Assembly: GCA_963707515.1 (NCBI GenBank)
Contig: CAVPQI010000001.1
Span: 2,170,001-2,234,000 of the forward strand
Source: Sva-07 sp963707515
GTDB lineage: Bacteria > Actinomycetota > Acidimicrobiia > Acidimicrobiales > Ilumatobacteraceae
Length of the DNA: 64,000 nucleotides
Direction: 5' to 3'
Below the pieces are notes generated by a model, which saw nothing but the letters and a program-made list of their open reading frames with translations, did no database searches and was not told where the DNA came from. The translations under genes were made by a program, and so were the position numbers. Below are positions 29,874-38,698 of this stretch, piece by piece. Position 1 is the first letter of the stretch, and each line of letters opens with the position of its first letter.

Positions 29874-32255
29874 ATGGGAATCGCTGTCAACCACGCCGAG
29901 GCCACGAGCACGGCGCCGCCACCGCGCCGCGATCGTGGCACCCTCGCCCGGTTCGCCCGGTGGTGCGTGGAGCACCGCTGGCTGGTCCTCGGCTTCTGGG
30001 TCGTGCTGCTGATCGGCGTCAACGTCGTCGCCGGCGCCGTCGGACCCGACTACCGCACCGACTTCACCTTGCCCGACGGCGAGGCCAAAGAAGTGCAGGA
30101 GCTGCTCGAGGCGAACAATCCCGAACGTGCGGGCTTCACGTCGCAGATCGTCGTCCGCGCCCCGCAGGGCGTCGACGATCCTGCGGTGCAGCAGGCGCTC
30201 GGGGAGATCCTCGCCTTCGTCGACTCGCAGGGCGACATCGGCATCTCCAGCCCGTACGACAACCCGGTGCAGATCAGCCAGGACGGCACGATCGCCTTCG
30301 CTCAGCTCGACATCGAAGACACCCGCGACTTCACCGAGCTGCAAGAGGTCGGCACCGACATCATCGAGCAGGGCGACGAGGTCGCCCTGCCCGACGGGAT
30401 GGAGGTCGAGTACGGCGGCGACCTGTTCGCCGAGTTCGAGTTGCCCGAGAGCGAGATCTACGGCCTGATCGCCGCGGTGATCATCCTCATCCTCGCCTTC
30501 GGTTCGGTGCTGGCGATGGGCCTGCCGATCGGCACGGCGCTGTTCGGCCTCGGTGTCGCCTCGGCGCTCGTGTCGCTGCTCAGCCAGATGATCGCGATGC
30601 CCGACTTCACCACGGCGATGGTGGCGATGATCGGCATCGGCGTGGGCATCGACTACGCCCTGTTCATCGTCACCCGCTACCGCGACAACCTGCACGCGGG
30701 TGCCGAGGTCGACGATGCCATCGTCGATTCCATCGACACCAGCGGTCGCGCCGTCCTGTTCGCCGGCCTGACCGTCATCATCTCGTTGCTCGGCCTGTTG
30801 CTGATGGGCCTCAGCTTCGTGCAGGGCGTGGCGATCGCCTCCGCCCTCGGCGTGGCGATGGTGATGTTCGGATCGCTGACGCTGCTGCCGGCGCTGCTGC
30901 GCCTCGTCGGCAGACGAATCGACAACACCACCTGGGCGGCGCTCGCTGCCGTCGCCATCATCGTCGTCGGGGCCATCGTCGGCATCACCGCCAAGGCCGG
31001 CGGGGTCTTCTTCGGCTGCTTGGTGCTGGCGGTCGTGTTGTTCGCCGCCAGCTTCGTCATCAAGCCGCTGCGCCGCTTCGTCCCGCACCGCCACGATCGG
31101 GCGCGCGAGGAGCGGGTCTGGTACCGCTGGAGCCGCTTCATCCAGCACCATCCGTGGCCGTCGGCGATCGGTGCCACGCTGGTGCTGCTGATCCTGGCGC
31201 TGCCGCTGTTGTCGATCCGTCTCGGCTTCGGCGACTACGGCAACTACGCGGAGGACACGACCGTCCGCCGTGCCTACGACCTGCTCGCCGAGGGTTTCGG
31301 CCCGGGCACGAACGGGCCGCTGTTCATCACCGTCGAGGGCGAGGCGGCCTCCGACCCGGCGGCTTTCGGGGAGTTCATGGCGACGATCGAAGCGACCGAC
31401 AACGTCGCCTTCGTCACCCCGGCTCCGATCACCGACGGCCTGTCGCTCGTCGTCGTCTACCCGGACAGCGCGCCGCAGGACGAGGCGACGAACACGCTCG
31501 TCGACGCGCTGCGCAACGAGGTGATCCCGGCGACCGGCGCCGACGCCATGGTCGGCGGGTTCACCGCGGCGTCGACCGACTTCGCCAGCTACCTCGGCGG
31601 CCGCATGCCGGTGCTCATCGGGGTCGTGCTGCTGCTCAGCTTCTTGCTGCTGATGGCCGTGTTCCGCAGTGTGTTGGTGCCGCTCAAGGCGGTGGTCATG
31701 AACCTGCTGTCGATCGGTGCCGCCTACGGCGTCCTCGTGGCGATCTTCCAGTGGGGTTGGGCGCGTGACCTGATCGGGGTCGACAAGGCGGGACCGATCG
31801 AGGCGTGGGTGCCGATGTTCCTGTTCGCCATCGTGTTCGGTCTGTCGATGGACTACGAGGTCTTCCTGCTCTCGCGCATCAAGGAGGAGTACGACCGCAC
31901 GAAGGACAACGCGACCGCCGTCGCCGACGGCCTGGCGGCGACCGCACGGGTGATCACCGCGGCGGCGTTGATCATGTTCTGCGTGTTCTTCGCCTTCGTC
32001 CTCGGCGACGACCGGGCCCTGAAGCTGTTCGGCTTCGGCCTGGCGATCGCCGTGCTGATCGATGCGACGATCGTGCGCATGTTGCTCGTCCCGGCGACGA
32101 TGGAGCTGCTCGGCGACCGCAACTGGTGGATTCCGCGCTGGCTCGATCGCATCCTGCCGAGGATCGAGGTCGAGGGCAGCCACTCGATCATCGCCGAGGC
32201 CGACGGCGAACCCGGCGTCGATCCCCGCCACGACGACGAGCTCTCGCCGGTGTGA
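29874..32255 (+). CDS. MMPL-family RND transporter
   Basis: A 793-residue inner-membrane exporter of the MmpL/RND type, proton-driven, usually for lipids or hydrophobic compounds. One helix near residues 37-55 is followed by an extracytoplasmic domain, then a five-helix bundle (from YGLIAAVIILILAFGSVLAM) and the duplicated second half (from VLIGVVLLLSFLLLMAVFRS). The signature FGLSMDYEVFLLSRIKEEYD with its paired Asp residue is present, as is GIGVGIDYALFIVTRYRDNL in the first half. ATG 29874 has GGAG ahead. It is divergent from its probable TetR repressor. A strong hairpin follows the stop. Confidence 0.93.
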   Translation: MGIAVNHAEATSTAPPPRRDRGTLARFARWCVEHRWLVLGFWVVLLIGVNVVAGAVGPDYRTDFTLPDGEAKEVQELLEANNPERAGFTSQIVVRAPQGVDDPAVQQALGEILAFVDSQGDIGISSPYDNPVQISQDGTIAFAQLDIEDTRDFTELQEVGTDIIEQGDEVALPDGMEVEYGGDLFAEFELPESEIYGLIAAVIILILAFGSVLAMGLPIGTALFGLGVASALVSLLSQMIAMPDFTTAMVAMIGIGVGIDYALFIVTRYRDNLHAGAEVDDAIVDSIDTSGRAVLFAGLTVIISLLGLLLMGLSFVQGVAIASALGVAMVMFGSLTLLPALLRLVGRRIDNTTWAALAAVAIIVVGAIVGITAKAGGVFFGCLVLAVVLFAASFVIKPLRRFVPHRHDRAREERVWYRWSRFIQHHPWPSAIGATLVLLILALPLLSIRLGFGDYGNYAEDTTVRRAYDLLAEGFGPGTNGPLFITVEGEAASDPAAFGEFMATIEATDNVAFVTPAPITDGLSLVVVYPDSAPQDEATNTLVDALRNEVIPATGADAMVGGFTAASTDFASYLGGRMPVLIGVVLLLSFLLLMAVFRSVLVPLKAVVMNLLSIGAAYGVLVAIFQWGWARDLIGVDKAGPIEAWVPMFLFAIVFGLSMDYEVFLLSRIKEEYDRTKDNATAVADGLAATARVITAAALIMFCVFFAFVLGDDRALKLFGFGLAIAVLIDATIVRMLLVPATMELLGDRNWWIPRWLDRILPRIEVEGSHSIIAEADGEPGVDPRHDDELSPV

Positions 32256-32262
32256 GCATGCG

Positions 32263-32288
32263 GGGGGTCGGACCTCGGTCCGACCCCC
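32263..32288. terminator. GC-rich hairpin between convergent genes
   Basis: GGGGGTCGGAC (32263-32273) pairs perfectly with GTCCGACCCCC (32278-32288) around a CTCG tetraloop. No U-tract follows, as is usual for hairpin terminators of high-GC actinobacteria. It lies seven bases after the MMPL stop, facing the DUF4097 gene, and could serve both strands. Confidence 0.6.
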
Positions 32289-32364
32289 GCACTCCGACCT
32301 CCCGCGCTCCGACCCCCCGCACTCGCCGCTCGCACGCCGCACCGCTCGCACCACACCCAGACGG

Positions 32365-33249
32365 TCACTCGGCCGTCAGCACTCGCACCGAGCCGTTGGA
32401 GGTGGCGAGGTCGATGATGCGGGTGCTCGCCGGGTCGGTGCGCACCCCGATCTCGGTGGAACCGTTGTCGGTGTCGAGCTGCACGCGGTAGGCGACATCG
32501 CCGTCGGGGACGACCACGACGATTCGGCCGTTGTCGGAGCGGCCACGCACGTCGTCGGGCGGTTCGACGAACGACAGCTCGACACGACCATTGTCGGTCG
32601 AGGCGTCGACGCTCGCGACGCCGAGGTCGCTGCCGATGATGCTGCCGTTGTCGTTGGTCACGCGGATCGAGCCGGACACGTTCGCCAGCTCGACGCGTCC
32701 GTTGTCGGTGTCGAGGTCGACGGCGCCGTGCAGGTCGCGTGCGGTGACGCCGCCATTGGAGGCGTCGACGCGCACCGCGAGATCGGCGGGCACGGTGACC
32801 GTGAAGTCAGTGCTGCACCACGTGCTGATCGCCGGGCACGAGCTGTGCGCCTCGAGGACGCCGCCGACAATGGCGATGTCGACGTCGGTGGCCTTCCACC
32901 CGTCGCTGATCCGGGCGACGACGTCGATCGTGTCGGTCGACTCGTCACCGATGATGGTCACCGAGCCGTTGCTGCTCGTCACGTCGAGCGAGGCGACGTC
33001 GGCGACGGCGAACTCGACGCGCTCGGTGCGCTCCTCGTGCGCCAGCAGCTCGAGGATGTTGAACGTGCCCCACCCGAGGGTGGCGGCGGCGAGGATGCCG
33101 CCCGGGATGAGCCACCCCAGTCGGGCACCGTGCGACGGTGCGGGTGGCGGCTGCGGGGCACGAGGCGGCTGCGGGGCACGAGGCGGTGGCAGTGGCGTCG
33201 CCGCGAACGGCTGGGCGCTGGGGGGTGAAAAGGCGGTCGGTTCGGACAT
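32365..33249 (-). CDS. DUF4097-family membrane protein (LiaG-like)
   Basis: A 294-residue protein: a Pro/Ala-rich cytoplasmic N-terminus with repeated PPRAPQP units, one membrane helix (LGWLIPGGILAAATLGWGTF, about residues 45-64), then a beta-helix-like domain made of repeated short strands each containing S/DNG (TSSNGSVTI, DASNGGVTA, DTDNGRVEL, TNDNGSIIG, TDNGRVELS, RSDNGRIVV, DTDNGSTEI, ATSNGSVRV). DUF4097 domains occur in LiaG and related envelope-stress proteins. ATG 33249 has AAGGAG eight bases ahead. It is the last gene of a unit with a response regulator and kinase. Confidence 0.78.
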   Translation of the reverse strand: MSEPTAFSPPSAQPFAATPLPPPRAPQPPRAPQPPPAPSHGARLGWLIPGGILAAATLGWGTFNILELLAHEERTERVEFAVADVASLDVTSSNGSVTIIGDESTDTIDVVARISDGWKATDVDIAIVGGVLEAHSSCPAISTWCSTDFTVTVPADLAVRVDASNGGVTARDLHGAVDLDTDNGRVELANVSGSIRVTNDNGSIIGSDLGVASVDASTDNGRVELSFVEPPDDVRGRSDNGRIVVVVPDGDVAYRVQLDTDNGSTEIGVRTDPASTRIIDLATSNGSVRVLTAE

Positions 33250-33254
33250 CGGAG

Positions 33255-33899
33255 TCACTCCTTGACCCATTGCAAGACCGCCAACACGCGGCGGTGGTCG
33301 TCGTCGGCGGGCGGAAGATCGAGCTTGGTGAAGATGTTGCCGACGTGCTTCTCCACGGCTTTGTCGCTGACCACCAATGTGCGTGCGATGGCGGCGTTGG
33401 AACGTCCCTGAGCCATCAGCTCGAGCACTTCACGCTCGCGTGCCGTCAGGCGCTCGAGCGGATCGAGCTGGCGGCTGCGGGCGAGGAGCTGAGCGACGAC
33501 CTCAGGGTCGAGGATCGTCGCACCCTCGGCGACGCGGCGCACCGCACCGAGGAACTCGCTGACATCGGCGATGCGATCCTTGAGCAGGTAGCCGATCGCC
33601 GAGGTGTTGGCGCTCAGCAGGTCGGTGGCGTAACGCTCCTCCACGTACTGCGACAGCACGAGCAGGCCGACGCCCGGCAGCTCGGCGCGGATCTGCATCG
33701 CCGCCCGCAGGCCGTCGTCGGTGAACGTCGGTGGCATGCGCACGTCGACGATCGCCAGGTCGGGCTGGTGCAGGCGGACGACGCGCAGCAACTCGTCCGC
33801 ATCGCCAACCGTGGCGACGACATCCTCGCCGGCATCGGCGAGGATCCGTGTCAACCCGGCGCGGAGGAGGACCGAGTCCTCGGCGATCACGATCCGCAC
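33255..33899 (-). CDS. NarL/LuxR-family response regulator
   Basis: A 214-residue regulator. The receiver domain has the acidic pocket IVIAEDS, the phospho-acceptor Asp in DLAIVDVRMPPTF and Lys in GYLLKDRIADV. The C-terminal LuxR helix-turn-helix reads RLTAREREVLELMAQGRSNA, AIARTLVVSDKAVEKHVGNI and FTKLDLPPADDDHRRVLAVL. GTG 33899 lies within the last 13 bases of the kinase gene, so the pair is co-translated. Its likely target is the cluster itself and other envelope genes (inference). Confidence 0.9.
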   Translation of the reverse strand: MRIVIAEDSVLLRAGLTRILADAGEDVVATVGDADELLRVVRLHQPDLAIVDVRMPPTFTDDGLRAAMQIRAELPGVGLLVLSQYVEERYATDLLSANTSAIGYLLKDRIADVSEFLGAVRRVAEGATILDPEVVAQLLARSRQLDPLERLTAREREVLELMAQGRSNAAIARTLVVSDKAVEKHVGNIFTKLDLPPADDDHRRVLAVLQWVKE

Positions 33900-35143
33900 G
33901 GCAGCTCCACGAGGATCGTCGTCGGCCCGCCCTCGGGGCTCATGATGTAGGTCTGGCCGCCCATCCCGGCGACACGTTCGCGGAGGCCGGCGATGCCGGT
34001 GCCCTTCGAGGCGTCGGCACCACCGTGGCCGTTGTCGCGCACCTCGACGACGAGTCGGTCGCCGGCGCGGGCGATCGAGACGTTGGCGCGGGTGGCGCCG
34101 CTGTGGCGGGCGACGTTGGTCAACGCTTCGGTGACGACGAAGTAGGCGGCACTCTCCACCGCCGCGGGCGGACGCTCGGCGACCTGCACGTCGAGCGAGA
34201 CCGGCACGGGTGACCGGGCGACGACGGCCGACAGGGCAGCGTCGATGCCGCGATCCTCGAGGATCACCGGATGGATGCCGCGCACGAGGTCGCGGATCTC
34301 GCTGAGTGCTGCTTTCGCCTCCTCGTGAGCGGCGGCGACCATCTGCTTGCCGTCGGCGGGGTCGTCGTCGAGCCGCTCGCGTGCCGCCCCCAGCGTGGCC
34401 GCGAGGGCGACCAGCCGCTGTTGCGCGCCGTCGTGGAGGTCGCGCTCGATCCGCCGCCGTTCCGCTTCGGCCGATTCGACCGCTGCTGATCGACGGGACT
34501 GCTCCTCGGCGACCTGGGCGGCGAGGAGCTCGTCGCCCTTCGGTCCGAGCAGGCGTTCGGCGAGGTTGTACTGCAGGTTGGCGACCCCGATCGTCGTCCA
34601 CGGGGCGACGACGGCGACGCCGACGACGCCGACGACGACGGCGAGCAGGCTCGTCGGGGGGCCGCCGAGCTCGAAGAACCAGAACTTGGCGGTGTCGCCG
34701 GGCATCGTCGGGATCAGCACCGGGAGCACGAGCATCGCCAGCGAGCCGCACCACGCCACCACCCACGCCACGTAGCCGAACGTGCACACGATGAACTGGG
34801 CGAAGTGGTAGCCGAACTCGCGCCAGCGGGGAGCGGAGGTCAACCGCTCCTTGAACCGGCCCCACCACCCGTCGCGGACGAGTGGTGGGACTGGATCGGC
34901 GATCGGGGATCCGTAGACGGCGGCCCGTGACCGCTCGAGGCGGGCGAACCAGTGGGACAGGATCAGCGTCGCCCAGGCCACGGGGATGCCGATGAGGAAT
35001 GCGGGGAGCAGGCCGATCGCCAGGCACGACATCGTCACGACGACGACGAAGGTGATGATCGAGAACGGCAATCCGATGGCGATGAAGGCGGAGGCACGGG
35101 CCAGGCGGCCGAGCTCCTTCCAGGGCCGGAACAGGGAGTTCAT
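33887..35143 (-). CDS. sensor histidine kinase (HisKA_3 / DesK-type)
   Basis: A 418-residue membrane kinase. Helix pairs in the N-terminal 200 residues carry a sensor region of the type found beside Bce/Lia-like modules. The dimerisation/phospho-acceptor motif is RRRIERDLHDGAQQRLVALA (His in DLHDG), and the ATPase domain has VVTEALTNVARHSGAT (N box) and VEVRDNGHGGADASKGTGIA (G box). The final TAGCGT sits ten bases before ATG 35143, giving it a promoter independent of the ABC genes upstream. It overlaps its response regulator gene. Confidence 0.88.
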   Translation of the reverse strand: MNSLFRPWKELGRLARASAFIAIGLPFSIITFVVVVTMSCLAIGLLPAFLIGIPVAWATLILSHWFARLERSRAAVYGSPIADPVPPLVRDGWWGRFKERLTSAPRWREFGYHFAQFIVCTFGYVAWVVAWCGSLAMLVLPVLIPTMPGDTAKFWFFELGGPPTSLLAVVVGVVGVAVVAPWTTIGVANLQYNLAERLLGPKGDELLAAQVAEEQSRRSAAVESAEAERRRIERDLHDGAQQRLVALAATLGAARERLDDDPADGKQMVAAAHEEAKAALSEIRDLVRGIHPVILEDRGIDAALSAVVARSPVPVSLDVQVAERPPAAVESAAYFVVTEALTNVARHSGATRANVSIARAGDRLVVEVRDNGHGGADASKGTGIAGLRERVAGMGGQTYIMSPEGGPTTILVELPCGS

Positions 35144-35153
35144 GGCGGGGGGC

Positions 35154-35159
35154 ACGCTA
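35154..35159 (-). promoter_or_regulatory. possible -10 element of the kinase-regulator-DUF4097 unit
   Basis: TAGCGT on the minus strand, ten bases before ATG 35143 and just after the permease stop codon. Confidence 0.35.
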
Positions 35160-35161
35160 GT

Positions 35162-37711
35162 TCAGCCCGTGGCGATGGCGTCGAGGACGTCGAGTCGGGC
35201 AGCCCGGCGCCCCGGGCGCCAGGCAGCAGCGACACCTGCGGCGGCAGCGAGGGCGACGACGACGGCCAGCGTGGCGATCGGGATGTCGACGACGCCGTAG
35301 CCGACCTGGTCGGCGAGCGCCCGCAGCAGTCCCCAGCCGAGGAACGTGCCGAGGGCGATGCCGCCGACCGTGCCGAACACCGCCACGATGACGGACTCCC
35401 AGCGGATCGTCGATCGGACGCCGGTCCGCGACTGACCGACGGCACGGAGCAGGCCGATCTCCCGGGTCCGTTCGTGGATCGACAGCGACAGCGTGTTGGC
35501 GATGCCCATCAGGGCGATCAGGATCGCCACACCCAACATGCCGTAGACGAAGAACAGCATCTGGTCGACCTCGGACCCGATCATCTCGATGTACTCCGAC
35601 CGGGTCTGCGGATCCGGTGCCGAGTAGGCCGACGTCACGGTCGTCACGGCGGCCACGCCGTCGTCTTCGGAGACACCGTCGGCAAGATCGACGAGGACGA
35701 CGACGTCACCCCACTGTTGGCTGTGCGGCTGCCAGTCCTCGGGGGTCATGAGCAGGTCGCCGGCGTTGATCGTCGAACGGTACGTGGCGGCGACCGTGAG
35801 GTCCTGCGACGCGCCATCGGCGAATTCGGCGTTGACCGTGTCGCCGATGACCAGGTCGTGGTCGTCGGCGTAGGTGTCGCTGACCGCGAGCGTGCCGGGC
35901 ACGACGTCATCCATCGAGCCGGTGGCGACGTCCAGGTCGAGCACCGCGTCGAGTGCTGCGGGGTCGGCGACCGCCGGGTCGACGGTCTCGCCATCGACCC
36001 GCATGACGGCGATGCCCATGCCGGTCGCCGAGGAGACCTCGGGCAACGTCGACAGTTCGGCTGCCAACTGGCGGTCGAGCCCGCCGGTGCCGAACGAGGC
36101 GGGGGTGATGACGAGGTCGCCACCGAAGTCGCGATCGACGACATCACCGATCGTCGCCTTGATCGAGGCGCCGACCGTCACGAACAGGGCGACGACGGCG
36201 GTCCCGACCATCAGCGCCGAGGCGCTGGACGCGGTGCGCCGGGGGTCGCGCATCGCATTCCGGCGTGCCAGCCGCCCGGTCTGGCCGCGCAGCGAACGGG
36301 GCAGGAGGCCGATGATCGCGGCACCGGGGCGAGCGACGATCGGACCGACGACCACGGCGCCGACGAGGGTCAGCAACGCACCGATGCCGGCACGGGAGAG
36401 CGCGCCTTCGCCGATCGGGGCGGTGATCACCGCAGCGATGCCGAGCGTCACGAGGGCCATTCCGCCGATCGCCCGGCTCCGCGAGCTCGCCGACGAGTCG
36501 ACTGCAGCCTCGCGGAGGGCGGCCAGCGGGGCGACGCGGCCGGCGCGGCGGGCCGGCATCACGCTGGCCAGCAGCGTCGAGCCGATGCCGATCACGGCGC
36601 CGGCGACGATCGTGCCGGTGTCCATGATCACGCCGTCAGCACCGAGGTCGAGACCGGCACCGTCCATCAGTGCCTTCAGGGCGACGGCCAGGCCGTAACC
36701 GACGGCGAGACCGATCGCCGATGCGACGACGCCGATCGCGAGCGCTTCGACGACGACCGAGGTGAGCACCTGTCGGCGCGATGCGCCGATCGCCCGGAGC
36801 AGTGCCGACTCGCGGGTGCGTTGGGCGATGAGGATCGAGAAGGTGTTGTGGATCGAGAACGTGGCGACGACCAGGGAGATGCCGGCGAAGGCCAGCAGCA
36901 CGTAGCGGAACATCGAGAGGAAGTCGCCTTCGATGTCGTCGAGCATCTCGTCGGTCAGCTCGGCGCCGGTGATCGCTTCGGTGCCCGCAGGTAGGACGCG
37001 GGCGATCTCGTCGCGCAGGGCCTCCTCGGACACGCCGTCGGTCGCGGCGACGCGCAGCGCGGTGGCGGTGCCGGGTTCCCCGAACAGTTCCGTCGCCGCA
37101 GCGTCGGTGAAGGCGGCGTAGGTCGTCGGGCCGAGGCTGTCGACGTCGCCGAAACCGACGAGGCCGACGATCGTCACTGGCGTCGGCGACGGCGTGAGCA
37201 CGATCGTCTCGTCGCCGACGGCGAGGTCGCCGTTGTCGGCCGCGGCGCGATCGATGACCACTTCGTACCGTGCGCCGTCCGCCACGTCCGTCGGCGCGCG
37301 GCCGTCGGTCAGGACCCACGGGTTGACGGCGGTCTCACCGATCCAGTTGGCGGCGTTGGTGGGCGGTCCCTCACCGCCGATCGGGTTGCCGTCGGCGTCG
37401 AGGATCTGGCCGGAGCCCTCGATGACGGTGGCCACGGCGGCGACGTCGTCGAGCGCGGCGATGTCGTCGGCGACGGCGCGATCGATCGTGCCACGGGACC
37501 GCAGGTCGCCCGAACCGATGCTCGTGGCGTTGCGGACGACGACGTCGGTGCCGGCGTTGGCTTCACGGAACAGTCCGTCGAAGCCGGCGGTCATCGTGTC
37601 GCCGGTGGTCAGTGATGCCGCCAGGAAGGCGACACCGAGGATGACGGCCAGCGTGGTGCCGGCGAGGCGGCGGCGGTGGTTCCACACGCCTTTCCAGGTG
37701 AGACGCCACAT
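35162..37711 (-). CDS. ABC transporter permease of the FtsX/MacB type
   Basis: An 849-residue permease with duplicated FtsX units. The first helix (LAGTTLAVILGVAFLAASL) is followed by a large extracytoplasmic domain, then three helices (from MFRYVLLAFAGISLVVATFS). A second helix and domain (from ASALMVGTAVVALFVTVGAS) lead to a final bundle (MLFFVYGMLGVAILIALMGI to GVAAAWRPGRRAARLDVLDA). Such proteins use ATP for mechanical work on envelope proteins or peptides rather than import. It starts one base after the ATPase stop. The kinase and regulator downstream point to an envelope-stress or antimicrobial-peptide response module. Confidence 0.9.
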   Translation of the reverse strand: MWRLTWKGVWNHRRRLAGTTLAVILGVAFLAASLTTGDTMTAGFDGLFREANAGTDVVVRNATSIGSGDLRSRGTIDRAVADDIAALDDVAAVATVIEGSGQILDADGNPIGGEGPPTNAANWIGETAVNPWVLTDGRAPTDVADGARYEVVIDRAAADNGDLAVGDETIVLTPSPTPVTIVGLVGFGDVDSLGPTTYAAFTDAAATELFGEPGTATALRVAATDGVSEEALRDEIARVLPAGTEAITGAELTDEMLDDIEGDFLSMFRYVLLAFAGISLVVATFSIHNTFSILIAQRTRESALLRAIGASRRQVLTSVVVEALAIGVVASAIGLAVGYGLAVALKALMDGAGLDLGADGVIMDTGTIVAGAVIGIGSTLLASVMPARRAGRVAPLAALREAAVDSSASSRSRAIGGMALVTLGIAAVITAPIGEGALSRAGIGALLTLVGAVVVGPIVARPGAAIIGLLPRSLRGQTGRLARRNAMRDPRRTASSASALMVGTAVVALFVTVGASIKATIGDVVDRDFGGDLVITPASFGTGGLDRQLAAELSTLPEVSSATGMGIAVMRVDGETVDPAVADPAALDAVLDLDVATGSMDDVVPGTLAVSDTYADDHDLVIGDTVNAEFADGASQDLTVAATYRSTINAGDLLMTPEDWQPHSQQWGDVVVLVDLADGVSEDDGVAAVTTVTSAYSAPDPQTRSEYIEMIGSEVDQMLFFVYGMLGVAILIALMGIANTLSLSIHERTREIGLLRAVGQSRTGVRSTIRWESVIVAVFGTVGGIALGTFLGWGLLRALADQVGYGVVDIPIATLAVVVALAAAAGVAAAWRPGRRAARLDVLDAIATG

Positions 37712-37712
37712 G

Positions 37713-38585
37713 TCAGTTCCCGAATGCCTTCATGCGGTCGTACACGGCGTCGGCGGTCGGCTGGCGGAGTGTGTCGACGATGCGCCCGTCAGCGAGGAAC
37801 AGCACCCGGTCGGCATACGACGCGGCGACGGGGTCGTGGGTGACCATGACGATCGTCTGGCCGAAGCCGTCGACGGCATAGCGCATGAACCCGAGGATCT
37901 CGGCACCGGTGCGGCTGTCGAGGTTGCCGGTCGGCTCGTCGGCGAAGACCAGCGAGGGTCGATTGGCGAGGGCCCGAGCGACGGCGACGCGCTGTTGCTG
38001 ACCGCCTGAGAGCTCGCTCGGGCGGTGCTGCAAACGGTCCTGCAGACCGACGGTCTCGATGACCGTGGCGAGCCAGTCCTTGTCGGCTCTGGTACCGGCG
38101 AGGTCCATCGGCAGGGTGATGTTCTCCGCCGCCGTGAGCATCGGCAACAGGTTGAACGCCTGGAAGACGAAGCCGATGCGCTCGCGGCGGAGGCGGGTGA
38201 GGTCGCGATCGGACAACGACCCGAGTTCGACGTCGCCGACCCACACCTCGCCGGAGGTCACGGTGTCGAGACCGGCGAGGCAGTGCATCAGCGTGCTCTT
38301 GCCGGATCCGGACGGGCCCATGATCGCCGTGAACTCACCGGTCCGCACGCCCATGTCGACGCGGTCGAGGGCGGTGACCTCGGTGCCGCCGCGGCCGTAG
38401 ATCTTGACCGCGGCGTCGGTGCGGGCGGCGAGCGGCCGGTTGTCGTGGAACGCGGCGGTCGGGGGAGCGAGCCCGTTGCCGGTCGTCGGATCCGTCGCAG
38501 GCGTGACGGGCGGGTTGGTTGGTGGTGTGCCGGCCGGTGTGCCGGCCGGCGTGCCGCGCGTCGAGGCGAATGTCGTGGTGTCCAT
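37713..38585 (-). CDS. ABC transporter ATP-binding protein (MacB/LolD type)
   Basis: A 290-residue ATPase partnering the FtsX-type permease. The Walker A is MGPSGSGKSTLMHCLAGL, the Q-loop FVFQAFNLLPM, the signature LSGGQQQRVAVARALANRPS and the Walker B LVFADEPTGNLDS, with the switch His in VMVTHDP. About 45 residues of Thr/Pro/Gly-rich sequence with GTPAGTPAGTP repeats precede the domain. The region 38586-38663 upstream shows no clear promoter, and a short tandem repeat follows it. Confidence 0.92.
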   Translation of the reverse strand: MDTTTFASTRGTPAGTPAGTPPTNPPVTPATDPTTGNGLAPPTAAFHDNRPLAARTDAAVKIYGRGGTEVTALDRVDMGVRTGEFTAIMGPSGSGKSTLMHCLAGLDTVTSGEVWVGDVELGSLSDRDLTRLRRERIGFVFQAFNLLPMLTAAENITLPMDLAGTRADKDWLATVIETVGLQDRLQHRPSELSGGQQQRVAVARALANRPSLVFADEPTGNLDSRTGAEILGFMRYAVDGFGQTIVMVTHDPVAASYADRVLFLADGRIVDTLRQPTADAVYDRMKAFGN

Positions 38586-38663
38586 GCCGCCACGATGCGC
38601 TTCTCGGTGCCGCCGTTCGATGGGGTGCACTCGTGTCTTCGAGGTAGGGCTGTCCCCACCGGG

Positions 38664-38698
38664 GCAGCGGGCAGCGGGCAGCGGGCAGCGGGCAGCAG
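38664..38698. repeat. 7-bp tandem repeat (GCAGCGG)
   Basis: GCAGCGG is repeated four times, followed by GCAGCAG, ending at the stop codon of the KdpD-like gene. It resembles simple-sequence repeats elsewhere in the window's spacers. Confidence 0.75.
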
